In this document: positions 40,519-49,199 of the stretch, in pieces
How the letters are laid out: every line of letters begins with the position of its first letter
How positions within the stretch are numbered: position 1 is the first letter of the stretch
From: Sphingomonas aurantiaca
GTDB lineage: Bacteria > Pseudomonadota > Alphaproteobacteria > Sphingomonadales > Sphingomonadaceae
Assembly (NCBI RefSeq): GCF_003050705.1
Contig: NZ_QAOG01000001.1
Coordinates: 310,001 to 374,000, forward strand
Length of the DNA: 64,000 bases
Direction of reading: 5' to 3'
Notes under the pieces: model-generated
What the model saw: the letters and a program-made list of their open reading frames with translations, nothing else
What the model was told of the DNA's origin: nothing
The model's database searches: none
Translations under genes and position numbers: made by a program

Positions 40519-41852
40519 GCGGGGCGGGGTCGCGCGATCCGGTGGCGGAGCTTGCGCTGTTGCCGCGGAGCCGGGCGGACTGGGTGCTGGGCGCGCTGAC
40601 CACGGCGCAGCGGCGCGAGCTGCAGGAGCGCTGGGCGGTATGGGCGCATCCGGGGCAGCATATCGGGGCGGGGTCGGATGTGGCGGACTGGCGGATCTGG
40701 GTGATCCTGGCGGGGCGGGGGTTCGGCAAGACCCGCGCCGGGGCGGAATGGGTCAGCCAGATCGCGCGGGACAATCCGGGCGCGCGGATCGCGCTGGTCG
40801 GGGCGACCAGCGAGGATGTCCGGCGGGTGATGATCGAGGGCGAGAGCGGGTTGCTGGCGGTCGCGCGCGACGACGAGGATCCGGTCTGGCGGTCGGGCGC
40901 GGGCGAGCTGCGCTTTGCGAACGGGGCGCTGGCGTCGGCCTATTCGGCAGAGGCGCCCGAGAGCCTGCGGGGGCCCGAGCATCATGTCGCGTGGTGCGAC
41001 GAGGTGGCGAAATGGCGCAACGGCGATGCGACATGGGACAATCTGATGATGGGGCTGCGGCTGGGGACTCTGCCGCGGATCGTGGTGACGACGACGCCGC
41101 GACCGGTGGCGCTGCTGCGGCGCATCCTGGCGCTGCCGGGGGTGGTGCGGTCGCAGGGGCGGACTCGCGACAATGTGCATCTGCCCGCGAGCTTCGTCGA
41201 GGCGGTCACCGCGAGCTATGCGGGCACCCGGCTGGGGCGGCAGGAGCTGGACGGCGAGCTGATCGAGGACGTCGCGGGGGCGTTGTGGACGCGGGACCTG
41301 CTGGAATCGCGGCGAGTGGCGTGCGCGCCGGCGGTGGCGCGCGTCGTGGTGGGGGTGGACCCGCCCGCGGGCAGCGTGACCGGCGGGCCGGGCGATGCGT
41401 GCGGGATCGTCGCGGTGGCGCTGGGCAACGATGGCTTCGGCTATGTGCTCGAGGATGCGAGCGTGGCGGGGGCGAGCCCCGAGGGCTGGGCGCGCGCGGT
41501 GGCCGAATGCGCGGCGCGGCACGGCGCGGACCGGGTGATCGCTGAGGCGAACCAGGGCGGCAAGATGGTGGCGAGCGTGCTGGCCGGCGCCGACCGCGCG
41601 ATGCCGGTGCGGCTGGTGCATGCGTCGCTGGGCAAGAGCGCGCGCGCCGAGCCGGTGGCGGCGTTGTACGAGTGCGGGCGCGCCTGGCACGTGGGCGCGT
41701 TCCCGGCGCTGGAGGACGAGCTGTGCGGGCTGATCGCGGGCGGCGGCTATGAGGGGCCGGGGCGGTCGCCGGATCGCGCGGATGCGCTGGTGTGGGCGAT
41801 GACCGAGGTGATGCTGGGGCCGCGGGCGCGGGTTTCGGTGCGGGTCTTGTAG
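40515..41852 (+). CDS. GTA/phage large terminase (packaging ATPase-nuclease)
   Basis: The 445-residue protein has the DNA-packaging ATPase site (LAGRGFGKTRAGAEW, then HHVAWCDEVAKW as Walker B with the following TTTPRP coupling motif) and a C-terminal RNase H-like nuclease whose acidic residues are visible in VVVGVDPPAG, VIAEANQGGKM and DRADALVWAM. The length and signatures match the RcGTA g2 family (terminase_6). It appears intact. The portal gene that should follow is cut off after ~22 codons. Confidence 0.93.
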   Translation: MSGAGSRDPVAELALLPRSRADWVLGALTTAQRRELQERWAVWAHPGQHIGAGSDVADWRIWVILAGRGFGKTRAGAEWVSQIARDNPGARIALVGATSEDVRRVMIEGESGLLAVARDDEDPVWRSGAGELRFANGALASAYSAEAPESLRGPEHHVAWCDEVAKWRNGDATWDNLMMGLRLGTLPRIVVTTTPRPVALLRRILALPGVVRSQGRTRDNVHLPASFVEAVTASYAGTRLGRQELDGELIEDVAGALWTRDLLESRRVACAPAVARVVVGVDPPAGSVTGGPGDACGIVAVALGNDGFGYVLEDASVAGASPEGWARAVAECAARHGADRVIAEANQGGKMVASVLAGADRAMPVRLVHASLGKSARAEPVAALYECGRAWHVGAFPALEDELCGLIAGGGYEGPGRSPDRADALVWAMTEVMLGPRARVSVRVL

Positions 41853-41877
41853 GGCGTTCGGGGCGGATCGTTCGAGC

Positions 41878-41947
41878 CTCACCGCCCCTCACCCTCCCAC
41901 GCGCGAGAGCGCGTGGGCCCCTCCCTCTCCCCGGCGGGGAGAGGGGA
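41878..41947. repeat. Hairpin repeat, family B, between terminase and portal stub
   Basis: A CCCACGCGC...GCGCGTGGG stem and a CTCTCCCC...GGGGAGAGG stem stand in tandem, followed directly by the ribosome-binding site of the portal stub. A near-identical copy in the same orientation is at 42804-42876, with the same GAGCCTCAC lead-in. Confidence 0.8.
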
Positions 41948-41964
41948 CGTTTCAGGAGAGCGAC

Positions 41965-42036
41965 ATGAAATTGTTCGGGTGGAAATCCGGACGCGATGAG
42001 TCGCGTCCGGTGTTGTCGCGGTCGGCCACGGGCGTG
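41965..42036 (+). pseudogene. Truncated portal gene (first ~22-24 codons)
   Basis: ATG 41965, with AGGAGAG 7 bases upstream, opens a reading frame MKLFGWKSGRDESRPVLSRS that matches the start I expect for sphingomonad GTA portal proteins. After about codon 22-24 the protein-like composition ends and switches to the next reading frame; the frame itself stays open to 42774 but is an Arg/Gly-rich shadow. The full portal should be about 390-400 residues. This is the left side of a deletion junction. Confidence 0.65.
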
Positions 42037-42193
42037 GTTCGTGCTGCGGCCCGACCAGGCGGCGCAGTGGGGGCTGATCGAGGCGGCGGCCGAGGCGGCG
42101 CGCGCGCGCGGCGTGGCGGAGACGTTCCTGTGGGCGCTGCCCCAGGTGATGCGCGACGGGTTCGTGCATTTCGACACGATGGGAGACGAGGCC
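42037..42193 (+). other. Coding-like fragment of unknown origin joined to the DUF2460 gene
   Basis: In the frame of the downstream DUF2460 gene this stretch has strong third-position GC and reads FVLRPDQAAQWGLIEAA, then RARGVAETFLWALPQVMRDG and FVHFDTMGDEA, with no stop before DUF2460. It is good coding sequence but has no match that I can name. It may be the 3' part of a deleted gene fused in frame, or an N-terminal extension of DUF2460; an in-frame ATG lies at 41996. Confidence 0.5.
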
Positions 42194-42781
42194 GTGGATG
42201 CGTTCGACGACGTGCTGTTCCCGCTCGAGCTGGGGCGCGAGGCCGAGGTGGCGCCGGGATTTTCGACCGCGATCCTGACGAGCGCCGGGGGGCGCGAGGC
42301 GCGCAATGCGGGCTGGGCGGAGGCGCGGACCTCGTACGACGTGGGGCCGGGATTGCGCAGCGAGGCGGATATCGGCGTGCTGCTCGCGTTCTTCCGCGCG
42401 CGGATGGGCGCGGCGCGGGGGTTCCGGTTGCGCGATCCGTTCGATTTCGCCGCGGCGGGCGAGGTCGTCGGGGTCGGCGACGGCGTGGCGCGGCGGTTCG
42501 CGCTGGTGAAATGCTATGGCGCGGCCGAGCGACGGATCACGCGACCGGTTGCGGGAAGCGTCGTGGTGGCGGTGGATGGCATCGCCACCTCGGCGTTCTC
42601 GGTCGAGGCGGGCGGCTGGGTGGTGCTGGACGTGGCGCCGGCCGCCGGCGCGGTGGTGACCGCGGGGTTCACGTTCGATGTGCCGGTGCGGTTTGCCGAG
42701 GATCGGCTGAGCGTGGCGCGGGCGACGTTTCTGGCGGGGGTGGCGGCTTCGGTGCCGTTGATCGAGGTGCGTGAGGGGTGA
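42194..42781 (+). CDS. DUF2460 protein (GTA distal tail protein, RcGTA g12 family)
   Basis: The protein of 195 residues begins MDAFDDVLFPLELGREAEV and carries the DUF2460/TIGR02217 signatures: ILTSAGGREARNAGWAEARTSYDVGPGLRSEADIGVLLAFFRARMG, GFRLRDPFDF and ITRPVAGSVVVAVDG. RcGTA gp12 is the distal tail protein at the tail-baseplate junction. GTG 42194 is chosen because GGGAGACGAG lies directly upstream and the family similarity begins there, although the open frame continues further 5'. Confidence 0.88.
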   Translation: MDAFDDVLFPLELGREAEVAPGFSTAILTSAGGREARNAGWAEARTSYDVGPGLRSEADIGVLLAFFRARMGAARGFRLRDPFDFAAAGEVVGVGDGVARRFALVKCYGAAERRITRPVAGSVVVAVDGIATSAFSVEAGGWVVLDVAPAAGAVVTAGFTFDVPVRFAEDRLSVARATFLAGVAASVPLIEVREG

Positions 42782-42803
42782 ATTGGCCTGGGGCACGCGT
42801 TCC

Positions 42804-42876
42804 GAGCCTCACGCCCCTCACCCTCCCACGCGCAAGGGCGCGTGGGCCCCTCCCTCTCCCCGTGGGGGAGAGGGGT
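42804..42876. repeat. Hairpin repeat, family B, between DUF2460 and DUF2163 genes
   Basis: It is nearly the same as the 41878-41947 element, in the same orientation, with the CCCACGCGC/GCGCGTGGG stem and the CTCTCCCC/GGGGAGAGG stem, and it too ends just before a ribosome-binding site (TTTAGGAGA). Confidence 0.8.
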
Positions 42877-42889
42877 TTAGGAGAAAGCC

Positions 42890-43687
42890 ATGTTTCTGGA
42901 CGGTGAGCTTGCGACGGTTGCGCTGTGCTGGCGGATCGAGCGGCGTGACGGGGTGACGGTGGGGCTGACCGCGCATGATCGCGACCTGGTGGTGGCGGGG
43001 CTGGTGCACCGGGCGGCGCCGGGGATGACTCCGTCGGCGATTCAGCGGTCGGACGGGCTGGAGGCGGATACGATGGATGTTGCAGGCGCGCTGACCTCGG
43101 CCGCGATCGGTGAGCGCGATCTGCTCGGCGGGCGGTGGGATGGTGCGCGGGTGATGCTGTTCGCGGTGGACTGGACCGACCTCGGCGCGCGCGTCGCGCT
43201 GGGCGAGGGGATTATTGGCGCCGTCGAGCTGGGGGAGGCGGGGTTCACCGCCGAGCTGCGCGGGGCGAGCGCGGCTCTGGAGCGGCCGGTGGTGGAGGCG
43301 ACGTCGCCGGAATGTCGCGCGGAGTTGGGCGATCGGCGGTGCCGGGTGGCGATGGCGGCGCGGCGCAGGTTCGCGCGGGTGGTCGCGTGTGCGGGCGCGC
43401 GGGTGACGCTCGATGCCAGCGCGGCGGGGCTTGGCGGCGGGCTGGTGCGCTGGTTCGCGGGTGCGAATTGCGGGCTGGAGAGCGCGGTCGCGCAAGGCGA
43501 CGGGATGACGGTCACGTTGCGCGCGGCGCCCGCGTTCGTGGTCGAGGCGGGCGTGCTGGTCGAGCTGGTCGAGGGGTGTGACAAGAGCCTGGCGACCTGC
43601 GCGGGGCGGTTTGGCAACGCGGTGAATTTTCGCGGGGAGCCGCATCTGCCGGGGATCGACCTGCTCACGCGGTATCCCGGCGCGTGA
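42890..43687 (+). CDS. DUF2163 protein (GTA tail hub, RcGTA g13 family)
   Basis: The 265-residue protein has the DUF2163 N-terminus (ALCWRIERRDGVTVGLTAHDRDL) and the conserved C-terminal Cys-containing segment GCDKSLATCAGRFGNAVNFRGEPHLPGID. Other cysteines lie in SPECRAELGDRRC and GANCG. RcGTA gp13 forms the tail hub; it has been reported to hold an iron-sulfur cluster, and the five or six cysteines here fit that. It overlaps the NlpC/P60 gene by four bases (GTGA). Confidence 0.92.
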   Translation: MFLDGELATVALCWRIERRDGVTVGLTAHDRDLVVAGLVHRAAPGMTPSAIQRSDGLEADTMDVAGALTSAAIGERDLLGGRWDGARVMLFAVDWTDLGARVALGEGIIGAVELGEAGFTAELRGASAALERPVVEATSPECRAELGDRRCRVAMAARRRFARVVACAGARVTLDASAAGLGGGLVRWFAGANCGLESAVAQGDGMTVTLRAAPAFVVEAGVLVELVEGCDKSLATCAGRFGNAVNFRGEPHLPGIDLLTRYPGA

Positions 43688-44055
43688 GCGCGGTGGCGGA
43701 TGCTGCGTTGCGGGCGGTTGGTACGCGGTTTCGGCTGCATGGGCGGGGGGCGGACGGGCTCGATTGCGTCGGGCTGGTCGCGGTGGCGCTGCGGGCGGGC
43801 GGTTACGCGGGCGCGGTGCCGACCGGGTATTGCCTGCGTGGCGGCGACTGGGGTGTGCTCGACCGGGTGCTGGTGCGAGTCGGAACCGCGGCGCCCGGCG
43901 ACGTGCTGCTGATGGCGGTGGGGCCGGGCCAGGGGCATCTGGGAATCCGGACGGCGGCGGGGTTCGTGCATGCGGATGCGGCGCTGCGGCGCGTGGTGGA
44001 GCGACCGGGGCTGCCACCCTGGCCGCTGATCGGGGTCTGGCGAATGGAGGTGTGA
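43684..44055 (+). CDS. NlpC/P60 cell-wall peptidase (RcGTA g14 family)
   Basis: The 123-residue protein is a compact NlpC/P60 enzyme that cuts peptidoglycan stem peptides, probably to open the recipient wall. The nucleophile is Cys28 in GLDCVGLV and the general base is His85 in GQGHLGI; the third residue of the catalytic set would be His in FVHADAALRRV. It starts with GTG 43684 overlapping the DUF2163 stop, and the baseplate gene follows after one base. Confidence 0.93.
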   Translation: MSAVADAALRAVGTRFRLHGRGADGLDCVGLVAVALRAGGYAGAVPTGYCLRGGDWGVLDRVLVRVGTAAPGDVLLMAVGPGQGHLGIRTAAGFVHADAALRRVVERPGLPPWPLIGVWRMEV

Positions 44056-44056
44056 C

Positions 44057-46207
44057 ATGGCGACCTTGGTACTGACCGCGGTGGGAAGCGCGGTGGGCGG
44101 GCCGGTCGGCGGCGCGATCGGCGCGCTGATCGGGCAGGCGGTCGATCACACGGTGTTCGCGCCGGCGCGGCGCGAGGGGCCGAGGCTGGTCGAGCTGGCG
44201 GTGCAGACATCCTCCTATGGCAGCCAGATCCCCAAGCTGTTCGGGACGATGCGCGTGGCGGGGACGGTGATCTGGGCGACCGACCTGATCGAGAGCCGCG
44301 CTACGTCCCGGTCGGGCAAGGGGCAGCCGAGCGTCTCGACCTATTCCTATGCGGCGTCGTTCGCGGTGCTGCTGTCGGCGCGCGCGGTGCTGGGGGTGGG
44401 GCGAATCTGGGCGGAGGGCAAGCTGCTGCGCGGGGCGGCGGGCGACTTCAAGACCGCGACGGGGTTCCGGCTGCACCTGGGCGGCGAGGACCAGGCGGTC
44501 GATCCGCTGATCGCGTCGGCGGAAGGCGCGGCGACGCCCGCCTATCGGGGATCAGCCTATGCGGTGTTCGAGCTGTTGCAGCTGGCGGATTTCGGCAACC
44601 GCATCCCGTCGCTGACGTTCGAGGTGATCGCCGACGACGGCATGGTGTTCGTGTCGACGATCGCCCGCGCGCTGGCGGCGGAGGTGTCGGGGACGACGGC
44701 GCTGGCGGTGGGCGGCTTTGCTGCGGCCGGCGGGAGCGTCGGCGCGGTGCTGGCGATGCTGGGGGAGGCCGGCGGGGCGTGGTTTGCGCCATCGGGTGCT
44801 GGGCTGGTGATGCGCGATGCGGCTGCGGCCACCGTCGTCGTGGCCGATGAGGGGTTTGCGGCGTCGGGGAAGACGAGTGCGCGGCGGGCGCGTGCGGTGG
44901 CGGCGATCGAGACGGTGCCGCGGACGGTGAGCGTCGGCTATTATGATGCGGCGCGCGATTACCAGGCGGGCGTACAGCGCGCGCGTCGGCCGGGGGCGGG
45001 CTTGCGCGACGTATCGGTCGAGGTGCCAGCGGTGCTGGAGGCGGGGGCGGCCAAGACGGTGGCGGAGGCGATGCTGGCGCGTGCCGAGGCCGGGCGCGTG
45101 CGCAGGACGCTTGCGGCCGGGTTCGCGGCGATGGGAATAGCGCCCGGCGACTGCGTGGAAATCGCGGGCGAGAGCGGCGTCTGGCGGGTGGCGGATAGCA
45201 GCATCGAGGGGATGGTGACGACGCTGGGGCTGGTGCCTCTGGTACCCGCGTCGCTGCCCGCCAGCGCGACGAGCGGGCGCGTGTCGGGCGCGGTCGATGC
45301 GGTGATCGGCGTGACGATCCTGCACGCGTTCGAGGTGGCGGGGCTGGAGGATGCGGGGTTGAGCGCGCCGCGGATGACGGTGGTCGCCGCGGGCACGGGC
45401 GCGGCGTGGCGGCAGGCGGCGCTGCTCTACAGCATCGACGAGGGGGTGAGCTGGGTCGCGGCGGGGGCGACGGCGGCGCCCGCGGTGCTGGGGACGATCG
45501 CGGTGGTGGCGCCGGGTGCGTCGACGACGCTGGTCGATCTGCGCGGCGCGTTCGAGGTGATCCTGGCGCAGGCCGACATGGAGCTGCGCGATGCGGATGC
45601 CGCAGCGCTCGACCGCGGCGTCAACCTGGCGGTGCTGGGCGACGAGCTGGTGCAGTTCGCGCGCGCGGAACCGCTGGGCGCTGCGCGGTGGCGGTTGAGC
45701 GGGTTGCTGCGCGGGCGGCGGGGGAGCGAGGCGGCGGCGGGTGCGCAGGCGATCGGCGACCGCTTCGTGCTGATCGAGGCGGATGCCGCGCGGACGTTCG
45801 ACCTGCCGGTGTCGGTGCTGGGGCGGACGGTGCGCGTGATGGCGTCGGGGGTGGGCGACGCGACGCCGGTCGAGACGCGGTGCCTGATGACGGGTGCATC
45901 GGTGGTGCCGCCGTCGCCGGTGCATCTGGTGTGCGCGGGCGAGGTGGACGGGAGCGCGACGGTGCGCTGGACCCGGCGCAGCAGGGCGGGGTGGCGGTGG
46001 ATCGACGGAGTCGACTCGCCGCTTGCCGAGGAAGCCGAGGCGTACCGGGTGACGGTCGCAGCCCCCGGGGGCACGCGCGACGTCGATGTCGTCGTGCCGA
46101 CGGTGTCGGTGACCGCGGCCGAGCGGGCCGCCGGCGCGGTCGTGACGGTGCGGCAGCGCGGCGTGTTCGGCGAGTCGCTGGCGGCGGACCTGATCGTACC
46201 GGCGTGA
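44057..46207 (+). CDS. Phage/GTA tail baseplate protein (RcGTA g15 relative, short form)
   Basis: The 716-residue protein starts with a glycine-rich helix (AVGSAVGGPVGGAIGALIGQAVD) and the segment VQTSSYGSQIPKLFGTMRVAGTVIWATDLIESRATSRSGKGQPSVSTYSYAASFAVLL, both typical of GTA baseplate (megatron) proteins, then a phage_tail_3-like core and a C-terminal Ig-like region (VHLVCAGEVDGSATVRWTRRSRAGWRWID). RcGTA gp15 is about 1300 residues and includes a TIM-barrel glycoside-hydrolase-like domain that is not seen here. I believe the shorter form is common in sphingomonads, so it need not be a truncation. Confidence 0.85.
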   Translation: MATLVLTAVGSAVGGPVGGAIGALIGQAVDHTVFAPARREGPRLVELAVQTSSYGSQIPKLFGTMRVAGTVIWATDLIESRATSRSGKGQPSVSTYSYAASFAVLLSARAVLGVGRIWAEGKLLRGAAGDFKTATGFRLHLGGEDQAVDPLIASAEGAATPAYRGSAYAVFELLQLADFGNRIPSLTFEVIADDGMVFVSTIARALAAEVSGTTALAVGGFAAAGGSVGAVLAMLGEAGGAWFAPSGAGLVMRDAAAATVVVADEGFAASGKTSARRARAVAAIETVPRTVSVGYYDAARDYQAGVQRARRPGAGLRDVSVEVPAVLEAGAAKTVAEAMLARAEAGRVRRTLAAGFAAMGIAPGDCVEIAGESGVWRVADSSIEGMVTTLGLVPLVPASLPASATSGRVSGAVDAVIGVTILHAFEVAGLEDAGLSAPRMTVVAAGTGAAWRQAALLYSIDEGVSWVAAGATAAPAVLGTIAVVAPGASTTLVDLRGAFEVILAQADMELRDADAAALDRGVNLAVLGDELVQFARAEPLGAARWRLSGLLRGRRGSEAAAGAQAIGDRFVLIEADAARTFDLPVSVLGRTVRVMASGVGDATPVETRCLMTGASVVPPSPVHLVCAGEVDGSATVRWTRRSRAGWRWIDGVDSPLAEEAEAYRVTVAAPGGTRDVDVVVPTVSVTAAERAAGAVVTVRQRGVFGESLAADLIVPA

Positions 46208-46229
46208 TTCACCAACGGGGGAACGAATT

Positions 46230-46733
46230 ATGAGCGACGAACGCACATCGCGGCTGGCATTGCCGTTGCTGCAGCCTGGCCAGGCGCAGAAGGAAACGAC
46301 TCACAACGAGGCGCTCGCGCTGCTCGACCTGACGGTGCAGGCGAGCGTACTGACCGCGGGAACCAATACGCCGCCGGGCGCGCCGGTGGCGGGAAACGCC
46401 TGGATCGTCGGCACCGCGCCGACCGGCGGCTGGACCGGGCAGGCGCGGGCGATCGCGGGGTGGACGAGCGGCGGGTGGCGGTTCGTTGCCCCGCGCGAGG
46501 GGATGACGGTGTGGAGCATCGCCGACGGGCAGCCGATGCGGTTCGGCGGCGGCGCGTGGACGGTTGGCGTGCTGGCCGGGACTCGCGTCTCGATCGGCGG
46601 AGTCGACGTGGTCGGCGCGCGGCGTGCGGCGATTCCCGACCCGACCGGCGGCACCGTCGTCGATAGTCAGGCGCGGGCCGCAATTGGCGCCATATTGGGC
46701 ACTTTACGCGGTCACGGGCTGATTGGCGGCTGA
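46230..46733 (+). CDS. DUF2793 protein (tail-cluster end)
   Basis: The 167-residue protein has the DUF2793 N-terminus (TSRLALPLLQPGQAQKETTHNEALALLD) and repeated GGW turns (GGWTGQARAIAGWTSGGWRF) that suggest a beta-rich, possibly carbohydrate-binding fold. The family is usually the last gene of alphaproteobacterial GTA or prophage tail modules and may serve in receptor binding. The ribosome-binding site GGGGGAACG precedes it. Confidence 0.85.
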   Translation: MSDERTSRLALPLLQPGQAQKETTHNEALALLDLTVQASVLTAGTNTPPGAPVAGNAWIVGTAPTGGWTGQARAIAGWTSGGWRFVAPREGMTVWSIADGQPMRFGGGAWTVGVLAGTRVSIGGVDVVGARRAAIPDPTGGTVVDSQARAAIGAILGTLRGHGLIGG

Positions 46734-46852
46734 AACACCCCAAAAACTGTGTCGTTCCAGCAACACCTCTAACTTTTGTCAGCTTGCGTGGAAACAAGCC
46801 CGAGGATAGGGAGTTTGCGATGTCCGTGTGACACTCATGAAAGGGGATTAGT

Positions 46853-47971
<1,119 letters not shown>

Positions 47972-48016
47972 GACTTTCGCCAGTCGATCCTCGGATCGAC
48001 TACGGAATGAAGATCG

Positions 48017-48051
48017 GGGAGGTCGGCGCAAGCCGGCCTCCCTTTTCTTTT
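48017..48051 (+). terminator. Rho-independent terminator after the OmpA gene
   Basis: An 11-base-pair stem (48017-48027 with 48032-48042, one G-T pair) with a GCAA tetraloop is followed by TTTTCTTTT. It ends the OmpA transcript. Confidence 0.85.
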
Positions 48052-48196
48052 GTCTGCCGTACGCGGCTTTTCGCGGGGGGAGCGTGCTGTGCGGCGGTGA
48101 GGGTTCGCGCGGAGGCGCGGAGGCGCGGATACGGTCCGTTCGGGGGAATCGCACCCGCCCTGCCGGCGGCATCGATTTTCCGAACCGTAGATGGGC

Positions 48197-48347
48197 TCAC
48201 GCGAAGGCGCGAAGGCGCGAAGATAGCTTTGGCGGCGCGGCGTTGCCCGGCTTCCAGATATCGCGGAGCAGTGGCGTGCGTGGTCGTGGATTGGATTCGG
48301 ACGCTGGCGCGGGCGCAACATCTTCGCGCCTTCGCGCCTTCGCGTGA
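48197..48347. repeat. Intergenic inverted-repeat element, family C (perfect 28-base arms)
   Basis: The arms at 48197-48224 and 48320-48347 are perfect 28-base complements made of GCGAAGGC units, around a 95-base centre. A related unit stands at 48105-48128, and the family C element at 5881-5993 is similar. The 403-base gap 47972-48374 holds the terminator and these repeats and no gene. Confidence 0.75.
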
Positions 48348-48374
48348 TATCTACTTGTGGGCGAAGTGCAGCGG

Positions 48375-49118
48375 CTACGCCGCGCTTGGGTCGCTCTCTG
48401 CCAAAGCCGCGGCAAGCCAGGTCGGGATGAGCGCGTCGCCGAGCGCCTCGACGCGGCGGAGTTCGATCATCAGGGCGCGTTCGGGATAGGTGGTGCGGGT
48501 ACGGTTGCTCGGCTCGGTGAAGGGCGCGACGACGAGGCGGCGGTTGACCTTCGAGCGGTGGTGCATCCTGGCGGTGTTCTCTTGCCCGACATAACAGCCC
48601 TTGGTGAAGCTGACGCCGTTCAGTTCGCGCGCGTTGCATTCGAGCCACAAGGTCTCGCCGGCGCCGAGCTCGGCTACGCCTTCGCAGACGCCGAGCGACA
48701 GTCGGTGCGTGTGCCAGTCGGTCGCCGGTTCGCCCGCCGGGGCGAGCCAGCGCCTACCGAGCGCTGCAAGACGGGGGTCGGGAACGCCCTGATCGCCGGT
48801 CGGGGACCAGTGGACTTTCGTGTCGTCCGGCTGGAGCGTGATCTTGCGGCGCAGGCGGTAGAGCGTGAGGCGTTTCGTCAGTGGCTCGGCCTGCGTCGCC
48901 TCGGCGTCGATCAGCACGTCGTCGCCGTCCGCCCAGAGGATGAAATCGAACAGCACCTTGCCTTGCGGCGACAGCAAAGCGGACCAGGCGGGCGCGCCGG
49001 GGGTTAGCAGCGCGGTGTCGGCGGTGACCAACCCCTGTAGGAAGCCGCGCACGTCTTCGCCTGCGACGCGGATCACGCTGCGGTCCGCGAGCATCGTTCC
49101 GGGAATATGCTGGTCCAT
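48375..49118 (-). CDS. ygfZ: Folate-binding YgfZ-family protein (Fe-S cluster repair)
   Basis: The 247-residue protein is related to the glycine-cleavage T-protein and works with folate in maintenance of iron-sulfur enzymes. The diagnostic motif KGCYVGQENTARMHHRSKVNRRL includes the essential Cys. Start ATG 49118 has AGGTGGTGGGG directly upstream; GTG 49127 is in frame. The gene is divergent from pyrC with 81 bases between. Confidence 0.92.
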   Translation of the reverse strand: MDQHIPGTMLADRSVIRVAGEDVRGFLQGLVTADTALLTPGAPAWSALLSPQGKVLFDFILWADGDDVLIDAEATQAEPLTKRLTLYRLRRKITLQPDDTKVHWSPTGDQGVPDPRLAALGRRWLAPAGEPATDWHTHRLSLGVCEGVAELGAGETLWLECNARELNGVSFTKGCYVGQENTARMHHRSKVNRRLVVAPFTEPSNRTRTTYPERALMIELRRVEALGDALIPTWLAAALAESDPSAA

Positions 49119-49199
49119 CCCCACCACCTAGTGCGCGCGTCGCGATTTCCAAGCACCGGGCGTCTGGCGCTGCCGGCTGCGCGCCGATAGGAAGGCGGC

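Noticed and set aside
40026..41882. A 618-codon - strand frame opposite the terminases.
   Set aside because: Arg/Pro/His-rich antisense shadow; the + strand carries clear terminase motifs.
39802..46733. A complete, inducible prophage.
   Set aside because: No integrase, repressor, replication, lysis or capsid genes and no attachment-site repeats are seen; gene families and order match a GTA tail module.
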